DNA of 64,000 bases from the NCBI RefSeq assembly GCF_004785665.1, contig NZ_SRPJ01000001.1:372001-436000 (forward strand), written 5' to 3'. The first letter of the stretch is position 1. Each line of letters begins with the position of its first letter. The position numbers and the translations under genes were made by a program. The DNA comes from Staphylococcus pragensis. GTDB taxonomy: Bacteria > Bacillota > Bacilli > Staphylococcales > Staphylococcaceae. Below, in pieces: positions 44,108 through 55,216 of the stretch. Under the pieces are notes generated by a model that saw nothing but the letters and a program-made list of their open reading frames with translations, did no database searches and had not been told where the DNA came from.

Positions 44108-45283
44108 ATGAAGACAAATAAAATTAAAGCAATATTTTTTACAGTAGTATTATGTGTATTAGTTTTGCTGATTATCATTTTCTCAATGAAACTCATTAGC
44201 GCTAGGCATAAAGAAAGCGAATATAATAAAGAAAATGATAATAAATTGTATCTTTTAAATAAAGATAAAGAGCCAAAAAAAATTCAACATCTAAAAATTG
44301 TTGAAGCGAACGATATCAATATGAAAAATGTTGATACATATTTAAATGGCGTGCAATTTAACGGTTCAATCACAATTCTTGACCGTGGCAAATTAGTATT
44401 TAATAAAGGTTATGGTTATCGTAATATTAAAAAGGGCATAAAAAACACCCCAGATACAATGTATTTAATTGGTTCAGCACAAAAATTTACTACAGGTTTA
44501 ATATTAAAAAAATTAGAATTAGAAAATAAGGTTAATATCAATGATCCAGTATCTAAATATCTTCCATGGTTTAAAACTTCTAAGACTATAACGCTAAAAG
44601 ATTTAATGTTACACAGAAGTGGATTATTTAAATTTGAGGCCTCTCCAAAGTCTAAAAGTTTAGAGAGTGCAGTACACATGATTCAACAAAGAGGTATTGA
44701 TAATAAGTTTTACCATAAACATTTATATAATGATGCAAACTACTTGGTTTTAGCACAAGTAATCGAAAAGGTAACACATAAGTCATATGTTGAAAATTAT
44801 TATGAAGAGATTGCAAAGCCAAATGATTTAAATAATAGTGCATTTTTCAATGAAAAGCCTTACCAAAAATATATGGCTACTGGATATAAAATAATCAATA
44901 ATAAGCTCAAAACGATGCATCCAACTATTTTAGACCAGTACTATGGCGCAGGTAATTTATTTATGACAACATATGATATGGCACATCTAGTTCGAAACTT
45001 GCAACAAAATAAAATATTCAACGAATCAACAACCACGCCTTTACTACAACAAATGGGAAGTACAATGTATCCAGAATCATATCGATACGGTTTTTATGTA
45101 AGTCAACAACGGGATCGTATCAATGGAGTATTTTTCGGGCAAATATTCACTGTATATTTTAACCAACGTTATATTGTTGTTATGGGAACTAATATCGCAA
45201 ATGACAACAAAGTTTCAAATGAAAATAAAATTTCACATATTTATGATAGATTATTAAATCAAACATCATATTACAGTTATTAG
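44108..45283 (+). CDS. fmtA: Teichoic acid D-alanine esterase, penicillin-binding-like
   Basis: 391 residues. An N-terminal membrane anchor (AIFFTVVLCVLVLLIIIF) is followed by a serine beta-lactamase/PBP fold. The SxxK motif is S123-A-Q-K126 in LIGSAQKFTTG, and a Tyr/Asn motif is seen in YNDANYLVL. FmtA of S. aureus has the same SAQK motif and removes D-alanine from teichoic acids. Position next to lcpB agrees. AGAGG precedes the ATG. Confidence 0.88.
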   Translation: MKTNKIKAIFFTVVLCVLVLLIIIFSMKLISARHKESEYNKENDNKLYLLNKDKEPKKIQHLKIVEANDINMKNVDTYLNGVQFNGSITILDRGKLVFNKGYGYRNIKKGIKNTPDTMYLIGSAQKFTTGLILKKLELENKVNINDPVSKYLPWFKTSKTITLKDLMLHRSGLFKFEASPKSKSLESAVHMIQQRGIDNKFYHKHLYNDANYLVLAQVIEKVTHKSYVENYYEEIAKPNDLNNSAFFNEKPYQKYMATGYKIINNKLKTMHPTILDQYYGAGNLFMTTYDMAHLVRNLQQNKIFNESTTTPLLQQMGSTMYPESYRYGFYVSQQRDRINGVFFGQIFTVYFNQRYIVVMGTNIANDNKVSNENKISHIYDRLLNQTSYYSY

Positions 45284-45288
45284 AAAGT

Positions 45289-45352
45289 AAAACGCTGTAT
45301 TGATTTAGAGTGAATAAAAATGATTCACTCTAACAATACAGCGTTAATTTTT
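45289..45352. terminator. Bidirectional terminator between fmtA and the nucleoside hydrolase
   Basis: AACGCTGTATTG (45291-45302) pairs with CAATACAGCGTT (45334-45345). An inner TAGAGTGAA/TTCACTCTA stem extends it, and a T-rich tail follows. Confidence 0.8.
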
Positions 45353-45358
45353 ATACCA

Positions 45359-46267
45359 TTATTTACATCTTTTAAGCATTTCTAAAAAGACTTGTTCATA
45401 TTTGTCGTTAACTGTAGATGTTACTACACTACAGTTAGGGGAGTCGGATTTAAAATTCACTACTGTAGCGCCACGCGTCAAATTTCCTTGTAACTCAATT
45501 TGAACATTAGCCTCTTTAACCTCATAACTCTCACTATCCATTAAATATAAAATAGTAAACACATCATATAATTTTAAACCTACTTCGAAATCATCTTCTC
45601 TATAATGTTGGAATATATTATAAAGCATTGAACCAGTTTTATTCATCTTCTTAAAAGAGGTGATAAACTCATGGGTAAATAGCGCTTGACGTGCCAAATC
45701 TAAGCCAATCATGGTTAAAGGTATGCCACTATTAAATACCACGTGTGCAGCTTCAGGATCACAGTAAATATTAAATTCTGCTAGGGGAGTTATGTTCCCA
45801 CGACCTGTACTTCCACCCATTAAAATAATTTCTTTAACAAGAGATTTACTCTCAGGATAGGAATTGAAAAGTAGGGCAATATTAGTAAGTGGACCTAAAG
45901 CGATAAGAGTAATAGGTTCATTAGTATTTTTTAAAATATTGTACATAGCATTTACTGAATGGTGTGAAGTAAGTTCTTTTAAAGATGCATTTGGAAAGTT
46001 ATAACCATCCATACCACTTTCTCCATGAACATGGCTTGCATTATTTATCTCATTTAATAAAGGTCTTTCAGCTCCGCTATGAACAGGAACATCACTTTCA
46101 AAAAAGGCTTTAAGTTTTAATGCGTTCATAGTTGTTTTCTCAATATCAACATTACCATTAACAGTAGAAATCATCTTAACGTCAAAGTTTGGATGACACA
46201 GCGCTAAACTAATCGCAGCTGCATCATCTATGCCTGGATCAGTATCTATGATAATAGGTAAAGCCAT
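45359..46267 (-). CDS. Inosine-uridine preferring nucleoside hydrolase
   Basis: 302 residues. The calcium-binding motif DTDPGIDDA at residues 8-16 and EFNIYCDPEAA are diagnostic of the nucleoside N-ribohydrolase family. It releases free bases from ribonucleosides for salvage. GGGAGG lies upstream of the ATG. The exact base preference (rihA/B/C) cannot be told. Confidence 0.9.
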   Translation of the reverse strand: MALPIIIDTDPGIDDAAAISLALCHPNFDVKMISTVNGNVDIEKTTMNALKLKAFFESDVPVHSGAERPLLNEINNASHVHGESGMDGYNFPNASLKELTSHHSVNAMYNILKNTNEPITLIALGPLTNIALLFNSYPESKSLVKEIILMGGSTGRGNITPLAEFNIYCDPEAAHVVFNSGIPLTMIGLDLARQALFTHEFITSFKKMNKTGSMLYNIFQHYREDDFEVGLKLYDVFTILYLMDSESYEVKEANVQIELQGNLTRGATVVNFKSDSPNCSVVTSTVNDKYEQVFLEMLKRCK

Positions 46268-46383
46268 CTCAATTACCTCCCAAATAATATTTCTCTTATT
46301 TTAATTTTACTACTAATGAAAAGAATAGCTATTCATAAATATAAAAGAATAATGAAATTATAGTTAACCACTTAAAAATATGT

Positions 46384-46427
46384 ATAAAAAAACCTGCATG
46401 AAACGAAAATCGTTTCAATACAGGTTT
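46384..46427 (-). terminator. qox operon terminator
   Basis: AAACCTG with GAAACGA pairs with TCGTTTC and CAGGTTT, ending at 46427. Seven A at 46385 give the T run on the minus strand. Confidence 0.8.
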
Positions 46428-46449
46428 ATAAAGTAGGGTGCTTATTAAA

Positions 46450-46740
46450 TTATAAGTGGTGAGAATGTCCACCTTGCATAACCCAATAAGTACCAATAAC
46501 GATTGCTAAAGTGATGATAATCGCAAAGATAACTTTGAACGATTGTAAACGACCATCTTTACCTTCAGTTAAGTGCATGAACATTAATAATTGTAATGCA
46601 GCTTGAATGAAAGCAAAACCAAAGATGATAGTTGTTTTAGCTTGGAATGTCATGTTTGTGTATAGAGTTACGAAAACTGCTAATAACGTTAAAACGATTG
46701 AGGCAATAAAGCCGACTGTATGTTTTACAATTGTATTCAT
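46450..46740 (-). CDS. qoxD: Quinol oxidase subunit IV
   Basis: 96 residues with three membrane helices (COX4 family) and a His-rich end (GGHSHHL). It stabilises subunit I during assembly. Its ATG overlaps the qoxC stop by four bases. Confidence 0.93.
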   Translation of the reverse strand: MNTIVKHTVGFIASIVLTLLAVFVTLYTNMTFQAKTTIIFGFAFIQAALQLLMFMHLTEGKDGRLQSFKVIFAIIITLAIVIGTYWVMQGGHSHHL

Positions 46741-47342
46741 CCGCTATACACCATCCCTATCATATATACGGCAGTGAAGATGAAGATCCAAACAACATCT
46801 AAGAAGTGCCAGTATAAACTTACGATAAATAATTTTGGAGCATTGAATTTATTTAATCCACGTGTAGCAACTTGAATTAATAAACAAATGATCCAGCCAA
46901 TACCTAATGATACGTGGGCACCATGAGTACCTAAAAGGATGAAGAAACTAGACCAATATGATCCAATTTTAGGTGTTACACCTTCAGAAGCATAGTGCGC
47001 AAACTCGTAAATTTCGAAACCTACGAACACTAAACCTAAAAGTAATGTAAGAATCATCCAAAACATCATTAAGCCTTGTTTCTCTTTACGCATGTAGTAA
47101 ATTGCAATACCACATGTATAAGAACTAATTAATAAGGCAAATGTCATAATTAAAACAAGTGGTAACTCGAATAATTCAGTTGTCATTTTGCCAGCGTAAT
47201 CGCCACCATGTTGCAACGTTAATAACGTTGCAAACAGGGTACCGAATAACGCGAATTCGGCTGTAAGGAAAATCCAGAAGCCAAGTTTATTCAATTGACC
47301 TTCATGCGTACGTGAATCAACAGTATTTGTATCATGACTCAT
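46737..47342 (-). CDS. qoxC: Quinol oxidase subunit III
   Basis: 201 residues with five membrane helices of the COX3 family ([13 protein letters not shown] and [14 protein letters not shown] are its signatures). It keeps proton uptake steady in subunit I. It overlaps qoxB by 11 bases. Confidence 0.95.
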   Translation of the reverse strand: MSHDTNTVDSRTHEGQLNKLGFWIFLTAEFALFGTLFATLLTLQHGGDYAGKMTTELFELPLVLIMTFALLISSYTCGIAIYYMRKEKQGLMMFWMILTLLLGLVFVGFEIYEFAHYASEGVTPKIGSYWSSFFILLGTHGAHVSLGIGWIICLLIQVATRGLNKFNAPKLFIVSLYWHFLDVVWIFIFTAVYMIGMVYSG

Positions 47343-49320
47343 GACCTACAGCCTCCCTTTCTTTAATACGAGCTTCTCTTAAGCGAGCTTCATTCTCGGC
47401 AACTTCAGAAGCAGGGATATGATATCCATGGTCTTGTACGAAACTTTGATAAACTAATGTACCTAAAATACCAACTAAGCAGATAATTGCAGGAACGATT
47501 GTATCAAAGATTAAGAAGAAACCACCGATTAACATGAAGATACCCATGAAGAAACCAGTATGAGTATTGTTTGGCATATGAATATCTTTGTAATTATGGT
47601 TATCTAAGTAATGACGACCATGTTCTTTCATATCAACAAATGTATCGTAGTCATTCCAATCTGGAGTAATGGCAAAGTTGTATTTAGGTGGAATTGCTGA
47701 AGCAGTTGTCCATTCTAAAGTACGTCCTAGACCATCCCAGTTATCACCAGTTGCTTCGCGAGGTGATTTAATATGACTGTAAACGATGCTTGCCACTAAG
47801 AATAGGAAGCCAACAGCCATCATTAATGCTCCGATAGTTGAAATAACGTTTAATAACCACCAACCATCTGATGGCATATAAGTGTATAAACGACGTGGCA
47901 TACCATCTAATCCAAGAATGAATTGTGGTAAGAAACATACGTTAAATCCAATCATGAATAACCAGAAGCACCAGATGTTAAGTTTTTCATTTAATTTGTA
48001 ACCCATCATCTTAGGATACCAGAAGATTAAACCAGCTAGGCAGGCAAATACTACACCAGTAACTAATGTGTAATGGAAGTGGGCTACTAAGAAATAAGTA
48101 TTGTGATATTGATAGTCAGCAGATGCCATCGCTAACATTACACCTGTAACCCCACCTAATAAGAAGTTAGGGATGAAGGCTAATGAGAATAACATAGGTG
48201 ACTCGAAAGTAATACGTCCTTTATACAATGTTAATAACCAGTTGAATAATTTAACTCCGGTAGGAACACCGATTAACATTGTTGAAATTGAGAAGAATGA
48301 GTTAATTAAAGCACCATTACCCATTGTGAAGAAATGGTGAACCCAAACTAAGAAACTTAAGAATGCGATACCAGCAGTTGCCCACACCATGCTTTGGTGA
48401 CCGAATAAACGTTTACGAGCAAATGTTGGAATAATTTCTGAATAAATACCAAATGCAGGCAAGATAACGATATATACCTCAGGGTGCCCCCATACCCAGA
48501 AGAAGTTTGCCCATAACATTGGCATACCGCCGTCTGCTACTGTGAAGAAATGAGTTCCGAATATACGGTCAGCTGTCATTAATGCAAGAACAACTGTGAA
48601 TACTGGGAATGCTAAAATTACGATTAAAGTCGTAATGAAAGTTGTTACAGTAAACATTGGCATTTGCATGAATTTCATAGTTGGAGTTTTACATCTTAAA
48701 ATTGTTACGAAGAAGTTGATACCAGTCATTAGGGTACCGATACCCGAAATCTGAATCGCAACTAAGTAGTAGTTAACTCCAGGTCCCGGACTAAATTCGC
48801 CAGCTAATGGCGCATAGTTTGTCCAACCAGCTGCTGGTGATCCACCTACGATGAATGAAAGGTTGAATAAGATCATACCAACAAAGAATAACCAGAAACT
48901 AATGTTATTCATAACTGGGAATGCCACATCGCGTGCCCCAATTTGTAAAGGAACTACTACGTTCCATAAACCAAAAATGAACGGCATGGCCATAAAGATA
49001 ATCATGATTACACCGTGTGTACTGAAAATTTCATTGTAGTGGTTAGATTCTAAGAATTTGTTATCTGGAATCGTTAACTGAGTACGTAGTAATAACGCAT
49101 CAATACCACCACGGACGAACATAAGTACAGCACAGATTAAGTACATTAAACCGATTTTTTTATGGTCTACGGATGTGAACCATTCTTTATAAAGATATTT
49201 CCATAATTTGAAATAAGTAATTACTGCGATAAGTCCGATAACTAAGAATGGCGCACCAATTTGGGCCATTGTAATCATCCAGTTACCTTTAACGAGCAAT
49301 TGATCCCATGGAAAATTCAT
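47332..49320 (-). CDS. qoxB: aa3-type menaquinol oxidase subunit I
   Basis: 662 residues with about 14 helices, the catalytic haem-copper subunit. The low-spin haem His is in FSTHGVIMI. The CuB His and cross-linked Tyr are in [12 protein letters not shown], and the two other CuB His are in WVHHFFTMG. The VAHFHYTL motif holds the haem ligands. It oxidises menaquinol made by the men pathway and reduces O2 while pumping protons. Its ATG touches the qoxA stop. Confidence 0.97.
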   Translation of the reverse strand: MNFPWDQLLVKGNWMITMAQIGAPFLVIGLIAVITYFKLWKYLYKEWFTSVDHKKIGLMYLICAVLMFVRGGIDALLLRTQLTIPDNKFLESNHYNEIFSTHGVIMIIFMAMPFIFGLWNVVVPLQIGARDVAFPVMNNISFWLFFVGMILFNLSFIVGGSPAAGWTNYAPLAGEFSPGPGVNYYLVAIQISGIGTLMTGINFFVTILRCKTPTMKFMQMPMFTVTTFITTLIVILAFPVFTVVLALMTADRIFGTHFFTVADGGMPMLWANFFWVWGHPEVYIVILPAFGIYSEIIPTFARKRLFGHQSMVWATAGIAFLSFLVWVHHFFTMGNGALINSFFSISTMLIGVPTGVKLFNWLLTLYKGRITFESPMLFSLAFIPNFLLGGVTGVMLAMASADYQYHNTYFLVAHFHYTLVTGVVFACLAGLIFWYPKMMGYKLNEKLNIWCFWLFMIGFNVCFLPQFILGLDGMPRRLYTYMPSDGWWLLNVISTIGALMMAVGFLFLVASIVYSHIKSPREATGDNWDGLGRTLEWTTASAIPPKYNFAITPDWNDYDTFVDMKEHGRHYLDNHNYKDIHMPNNTHTGFFMGIFMLIGGFFLIFDTIVPAIICLVGILGTLVYQSFVQDHGYHIPASEVAENEARLREARIKEREAVGHES

Positions 49321-50441
49321 TAATGTTCACCTCCATGATCATTGTCTTTGTGCTGAAGCTTAGACGCATTTTCGTCTTTAGCTCCTTTGTTGATTTTTTC
49401 CATTTCCTCAGAATTATGAGATTCTTCTTTCTTGAATTCATTATCATAAGGATCGTTGTTGCCTAAAATCATTGGCTTCATACCATGACGCTTATAGTTA
49501 GCGTTAGTAATTTGAACCTTACGAGCTGGTTTCTGAGGTTTATCAGTTACATCTTCATATAATTTGTCTTCAGCAACGAAGTTTGGATCTTTTTGAACGT
49601 AGTTGTAACGTTTATAAGCGTAGAAGATGTACTCTGGATCAGCTGCAGGGTCAACGAATGCCATATGTGTACCATTGAATGTTAATTCTTTATTAGGCGT
49701 ACTTGGAAGAATTTGTTTATCAAATTCGTCTTGGCTAATTGTTTTCTTACCTTTAGCTTCTTTTACCCAAGTATCGAAATCTTTTTGGTCTACAGAGTGA
49801 ACTTTAAATGTTTGACGAGCAAAACCTTCACCATTGAAGTTTGAGTTACGTCCTCTGAAAGTACCAGTTTGATCGGCTGTTAAAGTCCAATCCATTGTCA
49901 TGCCAGTCATGGCATATTTTTGACCACCTAATTGAGGAATCCAGAAACTAGTCATTGTGTCCATAGATTGTAGTTTAAATACTACTGGACGATTTTTTGG
50001 AATAGTTAATGTATTAACTGTTTCAATTTTTTGTTCTGGATAAGCAAAGAACCATTTATATCCAGCACTAACTGCATAGACAACCATAGGATCTTCTTTA
50101 CTTTCAGGTGGTTTTTCATAATCGTATAACGTTTTAACTGTTGGAATAGCTAAAGCGATAACGATAATGATAGGTACCACAAACCAAATTGTTTCAATTA
50201 AAGAATTGTGGTGCATCTTACCAGATTCGTTATTTTTATTATAGCTATACTTGAAAATAAAAATAGCGAACATTGTAAGTACAACAGCAACAATAACAAG
50301 CATGAAGATGATTGAATAGATAATCAAGAACTTCTGACTACTTGCTACTGGCCCTTTTGCATTAAATACTTCTAAGTTTGAACATCCGCTAAGTAAAATA
50401 AGCGTCCCAAACATTAGAAGCAAAGACTTAAATTTTGACAC
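49320..50441 (-). CDS. qoxA: Quinol oxidase subunit II (lipoprotein)
   Basis: 373 residues. The lipobox LLSGC directs lipid attachment, followed by two membrane helices and a cupredoxin domain that lacks the CuA ligands, as expected for a quinol oxidase. The acidic, Lys-rich C-terminus (residues about 320-373) is longer and disordered. The start is GTG at 50441 with GGAGG eight bases upstream. First gene of qoxABCD. Confidence 0.95.
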   Translation of the reverse strand: MSKFKSLLLMFGTLILLSGCSNLEVFNAKGPVASSQKFLIIYSIIFMLVIVAVVLTMFAIFIFKYSYNKNNESGKMHHNSLIETIWFVVPIIIVIALAIPTVKTLYDYEKPPESKEDPMVVYAVSAGYKWFFAYPEQKIETVNTLTIPKNRPVVFKLQSMDTMTSFWIPQLGGQKYAMTGMTMDWTLTADQTGTFRGRNSNFNGEGFARQTFKVHSVDQKDFDTWVKEAKGKKTISQDEFDKQILPSTPNKELTFNGTHMAFVDPAADPEYIFYAYKRYNYVQKDPNFVAEDKLYEDVTDKPQKPARKVQITNANYKRHGMKPMILGNNDPYDNEFKKEESHNSEEMEKINKGAKDENASKLQHKDNDHGGEH

Positions 50442-50689
50442 TTTTTTGACCTCCTAATACTACAAATGTAGGGCTTACCACTAATTTTAGTTTATTACGC
50501 AATATTTACAAGTACTTATAGGAAAAAAATTATATTTATAAATAGGAAAAAACTAATAACAATAGGAATGACGGGGAATGTAAGATTTGTTAAAATTATG
50601 TGTCTATTCTGTGAAAAATGACAAAATTAAGACTTGAGTGTTTGTAGTTGAGAAACGTTATCATTTTCAGCGTTTTCAAGGGTTTGAGA

Positions 50690-50718
50690 CAAAAAAAGAT
50701 GAGAATTTCTTCTCATCT
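50690..50718 (-). terminator. Terminator of the DUF5011 gene
   Basis: AGATGAGA (50697-50704) pairs with TCTCATCT (50711-50718); seven A at 50691-50697 give a T run on the minus strand. The rest of 50442-50690 is AT-rich and should hold the qox promoter, which I cannot define. Confidence 0.75.
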
Positions 50719-50738
50719 AAATTTTATAAATATGACAT

Positions 50739-51056
50739 TTATTTAACTTCTATGTATCTATATGATGTTTCTTGAGCACCATCTGAGTCAATAACATGAT
50801 ATTGTACTTTGTATTTACCAACTTTTGATGTATCAACATGACCATCTACAGTGATTTTATGAGTTAAATCACCATCTTCTTTATCATAAGCACTAATTCC
50901 ATTTAATAAATTATACTTTTGACCTTTTTGAATAACGATATCGTTGACGCCTTTAAGTTCAGGTGTGTGATTGGATGTTGCTTCGGCACTTAAATTTGGG
51001 GTAACAAGAGTTGCGGAGACTCCGAGCGCTGAAAGTGACTGTATTAGTTTATTCAT
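50739..51056 (-). CDS. Secreted protein with one DUF5011 Ig-like domain
   Basis: 105 residues. A signal peptide (MNKLIQSLSALGVSATLVTP, then SAEA) is followed by a single Ig-like bacterial domain: NGISAYDKEDGDLTHKITVDG and VGKYKVQYHVIDSDG are its hallmarks. A similar short secreted protein is encoded between qox and folD in S. aureus. Function unknown; no wall anchor is present. Confidence 0.8.
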   Translation of the reverse strand: MNKLIQSLSALGVSATLVTPNLSAEATSNHTPELKGVNDIVIQKGQKYNLLNGISAYDKEDGDLTHKITVDGHVDTSKVGKYKVQYHVIDSDGAQETSYRYIEVK

Positions 51057-51216
51057 TACGTTAACCTCCGAATTAATAAATCGTTGTTTGTTTAACTAAA
51101 CTATACTTTATTTTCTGATGATAAACATCATACTATAGTCTTAATATAGCGTATTACTTCTGAAATTTAAATAATATAAAGGAAAATATATATTAAGTTT
51201 ATGTAAATTGAACATT

Positions 51217-51234
51217 TTGTGAAAATAATAACAA
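51217..51234 (+). promoter_or_regulatory. Rex-box-like operator upstream of hmp
   Basis: TTGTGAAAATAATAACAA matches the Gram-positive Rex consensus TTGTGAAWWWWTTCACAA at all but two positions. It ends 78 bases before the hmp start. Rex senses the NADH/NAD ratio. Binding is inferred from the match. Confidence 0.45.
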
Positions 51235-51312
51235 TAGATAACGCAATCTTTTTAAAATGTATTACAATATGGTTGTAGTCATTACAAGTTATTATTAATG
51301 GGAGTGATTTTA

Positions 51313-52458
51313 GTGTTAAATGAACAAGAAAAGGCCATTATCAAAGAAACAGTGCCTGTATTACAACAAAAGGGGACAGAAATAACATCGTATTTCTATA
51401 AAAGAATGTTTCAACAACACCCTGAATTAAAAAATATGTTTAACCAAACTAACCAGCAGAAAGGTTTTCAATCGACTGCTTTAGCGCAAAGTGTATTAGC
51501 AGCGGCAGTTAATATTGAAAATTTAGCTAATATCTTGCCGGTTGTTAAAGAAATCGCTTATAAACATTGTGCTTTACAAGTACCACCTGCAGGCTATGAT
51601 ATTGTGGGAGAGAATTTAATAGAAGCAATCAAAGCTGTTGTAGGGCTTGGTGATGAGGATCCAATTATTCAAACTTGGAAAAAAGCATATCAAGAAATCG
51701 CTGATGTATTTATTCAAGTTGAAAAAGACATATACAGTAAAATGTTATGGGATGGATTTAAACCTTTTAAAATTGAAAAAATAGAACAACTTTCATCAAA
51801 TATCAAAGCATTTACAGTTACTTCAAATGAATATGATTTAAGTCAATTTATTCCTGGTAACTACATTACAGTAGATGTAGGTAGTAGTAAGATGCCTTAT
51901 CGTGCAAAACGTCATTATTCAATCGTTAGTGGAGACAACACACATTTAACATTTGCAGTTAAGAGAGATGTCACTACAGATCATGAAGGTGAAGTATCAA
52001 CCATTCTACATGATGAATTAAAAGAGGGCGATGATATTAATTTATCAGCACCAGTTGGGCCTTTTATGGTAGACAACACTGAACATCCTCAATTGTTTAT
52101 TGGAGCTGGTATTGGTGTTACACCATTAGTCTCAATGTTTAAAGAAGTGGCTGATAAAGGTAGTCAAGCTCAATTTATTCAGGTTACTGGAGATATGAAT
52201 GATACGCCATTCACTACACTATTAAAAGATATTAGCAGAAAAGTAGAATCATCTAATTATGAATTATATGATAGAGCATCAAAAGGTTATTTAACTAAAG
52301 AATATTTAGAACAATTTATTAGTGACGATACAGAAGTTTATGTATGTGGTGGTACTCAATTTCTTCAATCAGTTATTGAACTATTGAAAGAAATGAATGT
52401 TGATCAAAGCCGTATTCACTTTGAAACATTTGTACCTAAATTAAGTGTGGCTGTTTAA
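51313..52458 (+). CDS. hmp: Flavohaemoprotein, nitric oxide dioxygenase
   Basis: 381 residues. A globin domain (1-145) has the proximal His in AYKHCALQV. The FAD-binding domain shows RHYSIVSG, and the NAD domain shows GAGIGVTPLVSMF and CGGTQFL. It converts NO to nitrate. GTG at 51313 with GGGAG eight bases upstream gives the usual MLNEQEKAIIKETVP start; the ATG at 51298 falls just before the site. In S. aureus hmp lies elsewhere, so its place beside folD is a species difference. Confidence 0.95.
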   Translation: MLNEQEKAIIKETVPVLQQKGTEITSYFYKRMFQQHPELKNMFNQTNQQKGFQSTALAQSVLAAAVNIENLANILPVVKEIAYKHCALQVPPAGYDIVGENLIEAIKAVVGLGDEDPIIQTWKKAYQEIADVFIQVEKDIYSKMLWDGFKPFKIEKIEQLSSNIKAFTVTSNEYDLSQFIPGNYITVDVGSSKMPYRAKRHYSIVSGDNTHLTFAVKRDVTTDHEGEVSTILHDELKEGDDINLSAPVGPFMVDNTEHPQLFIGAGIGVTPLVSMFKEVADKGSQAQFIQVTGDMNDTPFTTLLKDISRKVESSNYELYDRASKGYLTKEYLEQFISDDTEVYVCGGTQFLQSVIELLKEMNVDQSRIHFETFVPKLSVAV

Positions 52459-52479
52459 TAACTAAATCAGATAATAAAA

Positions 52480-52521
52480 GGGATAATAAGCGAAACTGTT
52501 TCGCTTATTATCCCTTTTTTT
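52480..52521. terminator. Bidirectional terminator between hmp and folD
   Basis: A perfect 16-bp stem, 52480-52495 with 52499-52514, and a three-base loop, followed by seven T. The minus strand also has a T-rich tail. Confidence 0.9.
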
Positions 52522-52551
52522 AATCATTCATTGCATTGACAATCAATAGAA

Positions 52552-53409
52552 TTATTCAATGCCACGACGCATTTTTTCAGCTAATAAAGTATTATTTAAT
52601 ACCATAGTGATTGTTAAAGGACCAACGCCACCTGGAACAGGAGTGATTGCGCCAGCAACTTCTTTAACTTCGTCAAATTCAACGTCGCCTTTTAATTTAC
52701 CGTTCTCATCTGGTGTATTACCTACATCGACAATAACAGCGCCTTCTTTAACGTCATCTTTAGTTACAAGACCAGGTTTACCAACTGCACTTACAATAAC
52801 ATCAGCCTCTTTTAAATGACTGTGCATATCTTTAGTACGTGAATGTAAAATAGTTACAGTCGCATTAGCTTGTAATAATAATTTAGATACTGGTTGACCC
52901 ACAATGTGGCTACGACCGATAACAACTGCGTTTTTACCTTCTAAATCGATATCAGCATGTTTTAAGATTTCCATAATACCTAGAGGTGTACATGGTACGA
53001 ATGTTTGTTCATCGATATATAATTTACCGATATTTGATGGGTGGAAACCATCAACGTCTTTTTTAGGATTAATTGCTTCTAGGATTTTTTGTTCGCTTAC
53101 TTGTTTTGGAAGTGGGACTTGAACTAAGATACCGCTTACTGAATCATCATTGTTTAAACGGTCTAATTCTTTTAATACATCTTCTTCTGAAGTGTCTTCA
53201 TCTAAATGAACAATTTCAGAAATCATGCCAATTTTTTCAGCAGCTTTCTTTTTAGAATTAACGTAACTTTGACTAGCCCCGTCATTTCCCACTAAGATAA
53301 CAGATAATTTAGGAGTGTAGCCTTTTTCTTTCAAAGCTTCTACTTGATCTTGTAATCCCTGTCTGTAGTCCTTAGAAATTTGTTTCCCATCTAAAATTTT
53401 TGCAACCAC
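52552..53409 (-). CDS. folD: Methylenetetrahydrofolate dehydrogenase/cyclohydrolase
   Basis: 285 residues. The substrate-site [14 protein letters not shown] (catalytic Lys), VQVPLPKQ, the NADP-binding [14 protein letters not shown] and the C-terminal [15 protein letters not shown] are all present. It makes 10-formyl-THF, which PurN and PurH use, so its position next to the pur operon is functional. It is divergent from purE. GGAGGAA lies before the ATG. Confidence 0.97.
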   Translation of the reverse strand: MVAKILDGKQISKDYRQGLQDQVEALKEKGYTPKLSVILVGNDGASQSYVNSKKKAAEKIGMISEIVHLDEDTSEEDVLKELDRLNNDDSVSGILVQVPLPKQVSEQKILEAINPKKDVDGFHPSNIGKLYIDEQTFVPCTPLGIMEILKHADIDLEGKNAVVIGRSHIVGQPVSKLLLQANATVTILHSRTKDMHSHLKEADVIVSAVGKPGLVTKDDVKEGAVIVDVGNTPDENGKLKGDVEFDEVKEVAGAITPVPGGVGPLTITMVLNNTLLAEKMRRGIE

Positions 53410-53515
53410 AAAAATTCCTCCTTGTTTGTTTAAATTATAATTATAGCTTAACTTTCAAACCCTAATTACGTCAAACTTTAGGCAAAAGACGTAAATTACA
53501 TTAAAAATTATAAAT

Positions 53516-53561
53516 AAAGTTCGATTTTTAATTGAAAAAGCGTTCAATGATTGTTATGCTA
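53516..53561 (+). promoter_or_regulatory. purE promoter with PurR-box-like sequences
   Basis: TTGAAA (53533-53538) and TATGCT (53556-53561) are 17 bases apart. Two sequences resembling the PurBox AWWWCCGAACWWT flank or overlap the -35: AAAATCGAAACTT on the minus strand (53517-53529) and AAAAGCGTTCAAT (about 53536-53548). Each has about three mismatches. PurR repression is known in Bacillus and Staphylococcus. Confidence 0.6.
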
Positions 53562-53619
53562 TATCTGTAATATACAACTAATCGTATCAATATTTCAAAC
53601 TTTTGAAAGGGTGTACAAA

Positions 53620-54102
53620 GTGAAAGTAGCAGTCATTATGGGTAGTTCCTCAGACTGGAAGATAATGCAAGAAAGTTGCGCTATGTTAGAGCAATTTGAA
53701 ATTCCGTACGATAAGAAAGTAGTATCTGCACATCGTACGCCAAAGTTAATGTTCGATTTTGCTAGCCAAGCAAGAGCTAATGGCTATGATGTTATTATCG
53801 CGGGTGCAGGCGGAGCTGCACATTTACCTGGAATGGTAGCATCTATGACGACGTTACCAGTTATTGGAGTTCCTATTGAATCTAAAAGTTTAAAAGGTTT
53901 AGATTCATTGTTATCAATTGTACAAATGCCTGGTGGTATTCCAGTTGCAACGACAGCCATTGGTAAGGCTGGTGCAAAAAATGCTGGAATTTTAGCGGCC
54001 AGAATTTTAAGTATTGGTAATGAAAACGTTCGAAAAAATTTAGAGAATTATGAACAATCACTTGTAGACAAAGTAGGTGAAATGCAAAATGAACTTCAAT
54101 AA
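53620..54102 (+). CDS. purE: N5-CAIR mutase
   Basis: 160 residues. It moves the carboxylate from N5-CAIR to [20 protein letters not shown] and [12 protein letters not shown] form the active site. GTG at 53620 with AAAGGG nine bases upstream gives the family-length protein; the longer frame back to 53551 overlaps the promoter. First gene of the purine operon. Confidence 0.95.
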   Translation: MKVAVIMGSSSDWKIMQESCAMLEQFEIPYDKKVVSAHRTPKLMFDFASQARANGYDVIIAGAGGAAHLPGMVASMTTLPVIGVPIESKSLKGLDSLLSIVQMPGGIPVATTAIGKAGAKNAGILAARILSIGNENVRKNLENYEQSLVDKVGEMQNELQ

Positions 54103-55213
54103 ATTAAAGTTTGGTGACACGATTGGTATTATCGGCGGAGGACAGCTTGGCAAAATGATGGCCCAATCTGCTCAGAAGATGGGATTTAAAGTCGTGTGTT
54201 TAGATCCTAATGCTGATAGTCCATGTAAACCAGTGGCGCATGAATTTATTAATGCAGCTTATGACGATGAACAAGCATTACAAGAGTTAGGTCGAAAAAC
54301 TGACGTGATTACTTACGAATTTGAAAACATTTCGGCTAACCAACTTCAACACCTAACTGAACAATTTAATATTCCTCAAGGTTATCAAGCCATTCAATTA
54401 TTACAAGACAGATTAACTGAGAAACAAACATTAGAGCAAGCTGGTTCTAAAATTGTTCCTTTCCTATCTGTTCAAAGTGATGAAGACCTCCAAATGGCTA
54501 TAAATGAATTAGGTTATCCTTTCATTCTTAAAACACGTTTTGGTGGATATGATGGTAAAGGACAAATACTAGTTAAAGATGCAACTAATATTGAAGAAGC
54601 TAAAGCACTTATTTCTAATCAAGAATGTGTAGCTGAACAATTTTTAGATTTAGCACTCGAAGTCTCTTTAACAGTTACAATTGGTAATCAAAAGCAAATC
54701 ACTTATTTCCCATTACAAGAAAACGAACACCGAAATCAAATCCTATTTAAAACTATCGTGCCAGCAAGAAGCGATAAAGAACAAGAAGCAAGAGATGAAG
54801 TAAATAAAATTATTGAAGCAATACATTTTGTCGGAACATTTACGGTTGAATTCTTCATTGATAAAAACAACCATTTGTTTGTAAATGAAATCGCACCACG
54901 TCCTCATAATTCCGGACATTACTCAATCGAAGCTTGTGATTATTCACAATTTGATACACATATCTTAGCAGTTACAGGACAAACACTGCCAAAGTCAGTT
55001 GAAATATTGAAGCCTGCTGTCATGATGAACTTACTAGGTCGTGATTTAGACTTACTAGAGGATAAGTTTAGTGAACATCCTGAATGGCATATTCATATTT
55101 ATGGTAAATCTGAACGTAAACCCGACCGCAAAATGGGTCATATGACTGTTTTAACTGATGATATTAACGGTACAGAAGCTAACATGCTTAAGGAATTTGA
55201 AGGGAGAGAATAA
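54089..55213 (+). CDS. purK: N5-CAIR synthetase
   Basis: 374 residues, ATP-grasp. [17 protein letters not shown] is the start, [12 protein letters not shown] the ATP loop, and [18 protein letters not shown] the metal-binding end. It makes N5-CAIR from AIR and bicarbonate. ATG 54089 gives the family-like start MNFNKLKFG. It overlaps purE by 14 bases. Confidence 0.95.
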   Translation: MNFNKLKFGDTIGIIGGGQLGKMMAQSAQKMGFKVVCLDPNADSPCKPVAHEFINAAYDDEQALQELGRKTDVITYEFENISANQLQHLTEQFNIPQGYQAIQLLQDRLTEKQTLEQAGSKIVPFLSVQSDEDLQMAINELGYPFILKTRFGGYDGKGQILVKDATNIEEAKALISNQECVAEQFLDLALEVSLTVTIGNQKQITYFPLQENEHRNQILFKTIVPARSDKEQEARDEVNKIIEAIHFVGTFTVEFFIDKNNHLFVNEIAPRPHNSGHYSIEACDYSQFDTHILAVTGQTLPKSVEILKPAVMMNLLGRDLDLLEDKFSEHPEWHIHIYGKSERKPDRKMGHMTVLTDDINGTEANMLKEFEGRE

Positions 55214-55216
55214 CTC

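Noticed and set aside
48851..49039. Plus-strand frame inside qoxB
   Set aside because: Shadow of the conserved qoxB frame, with no start signal.
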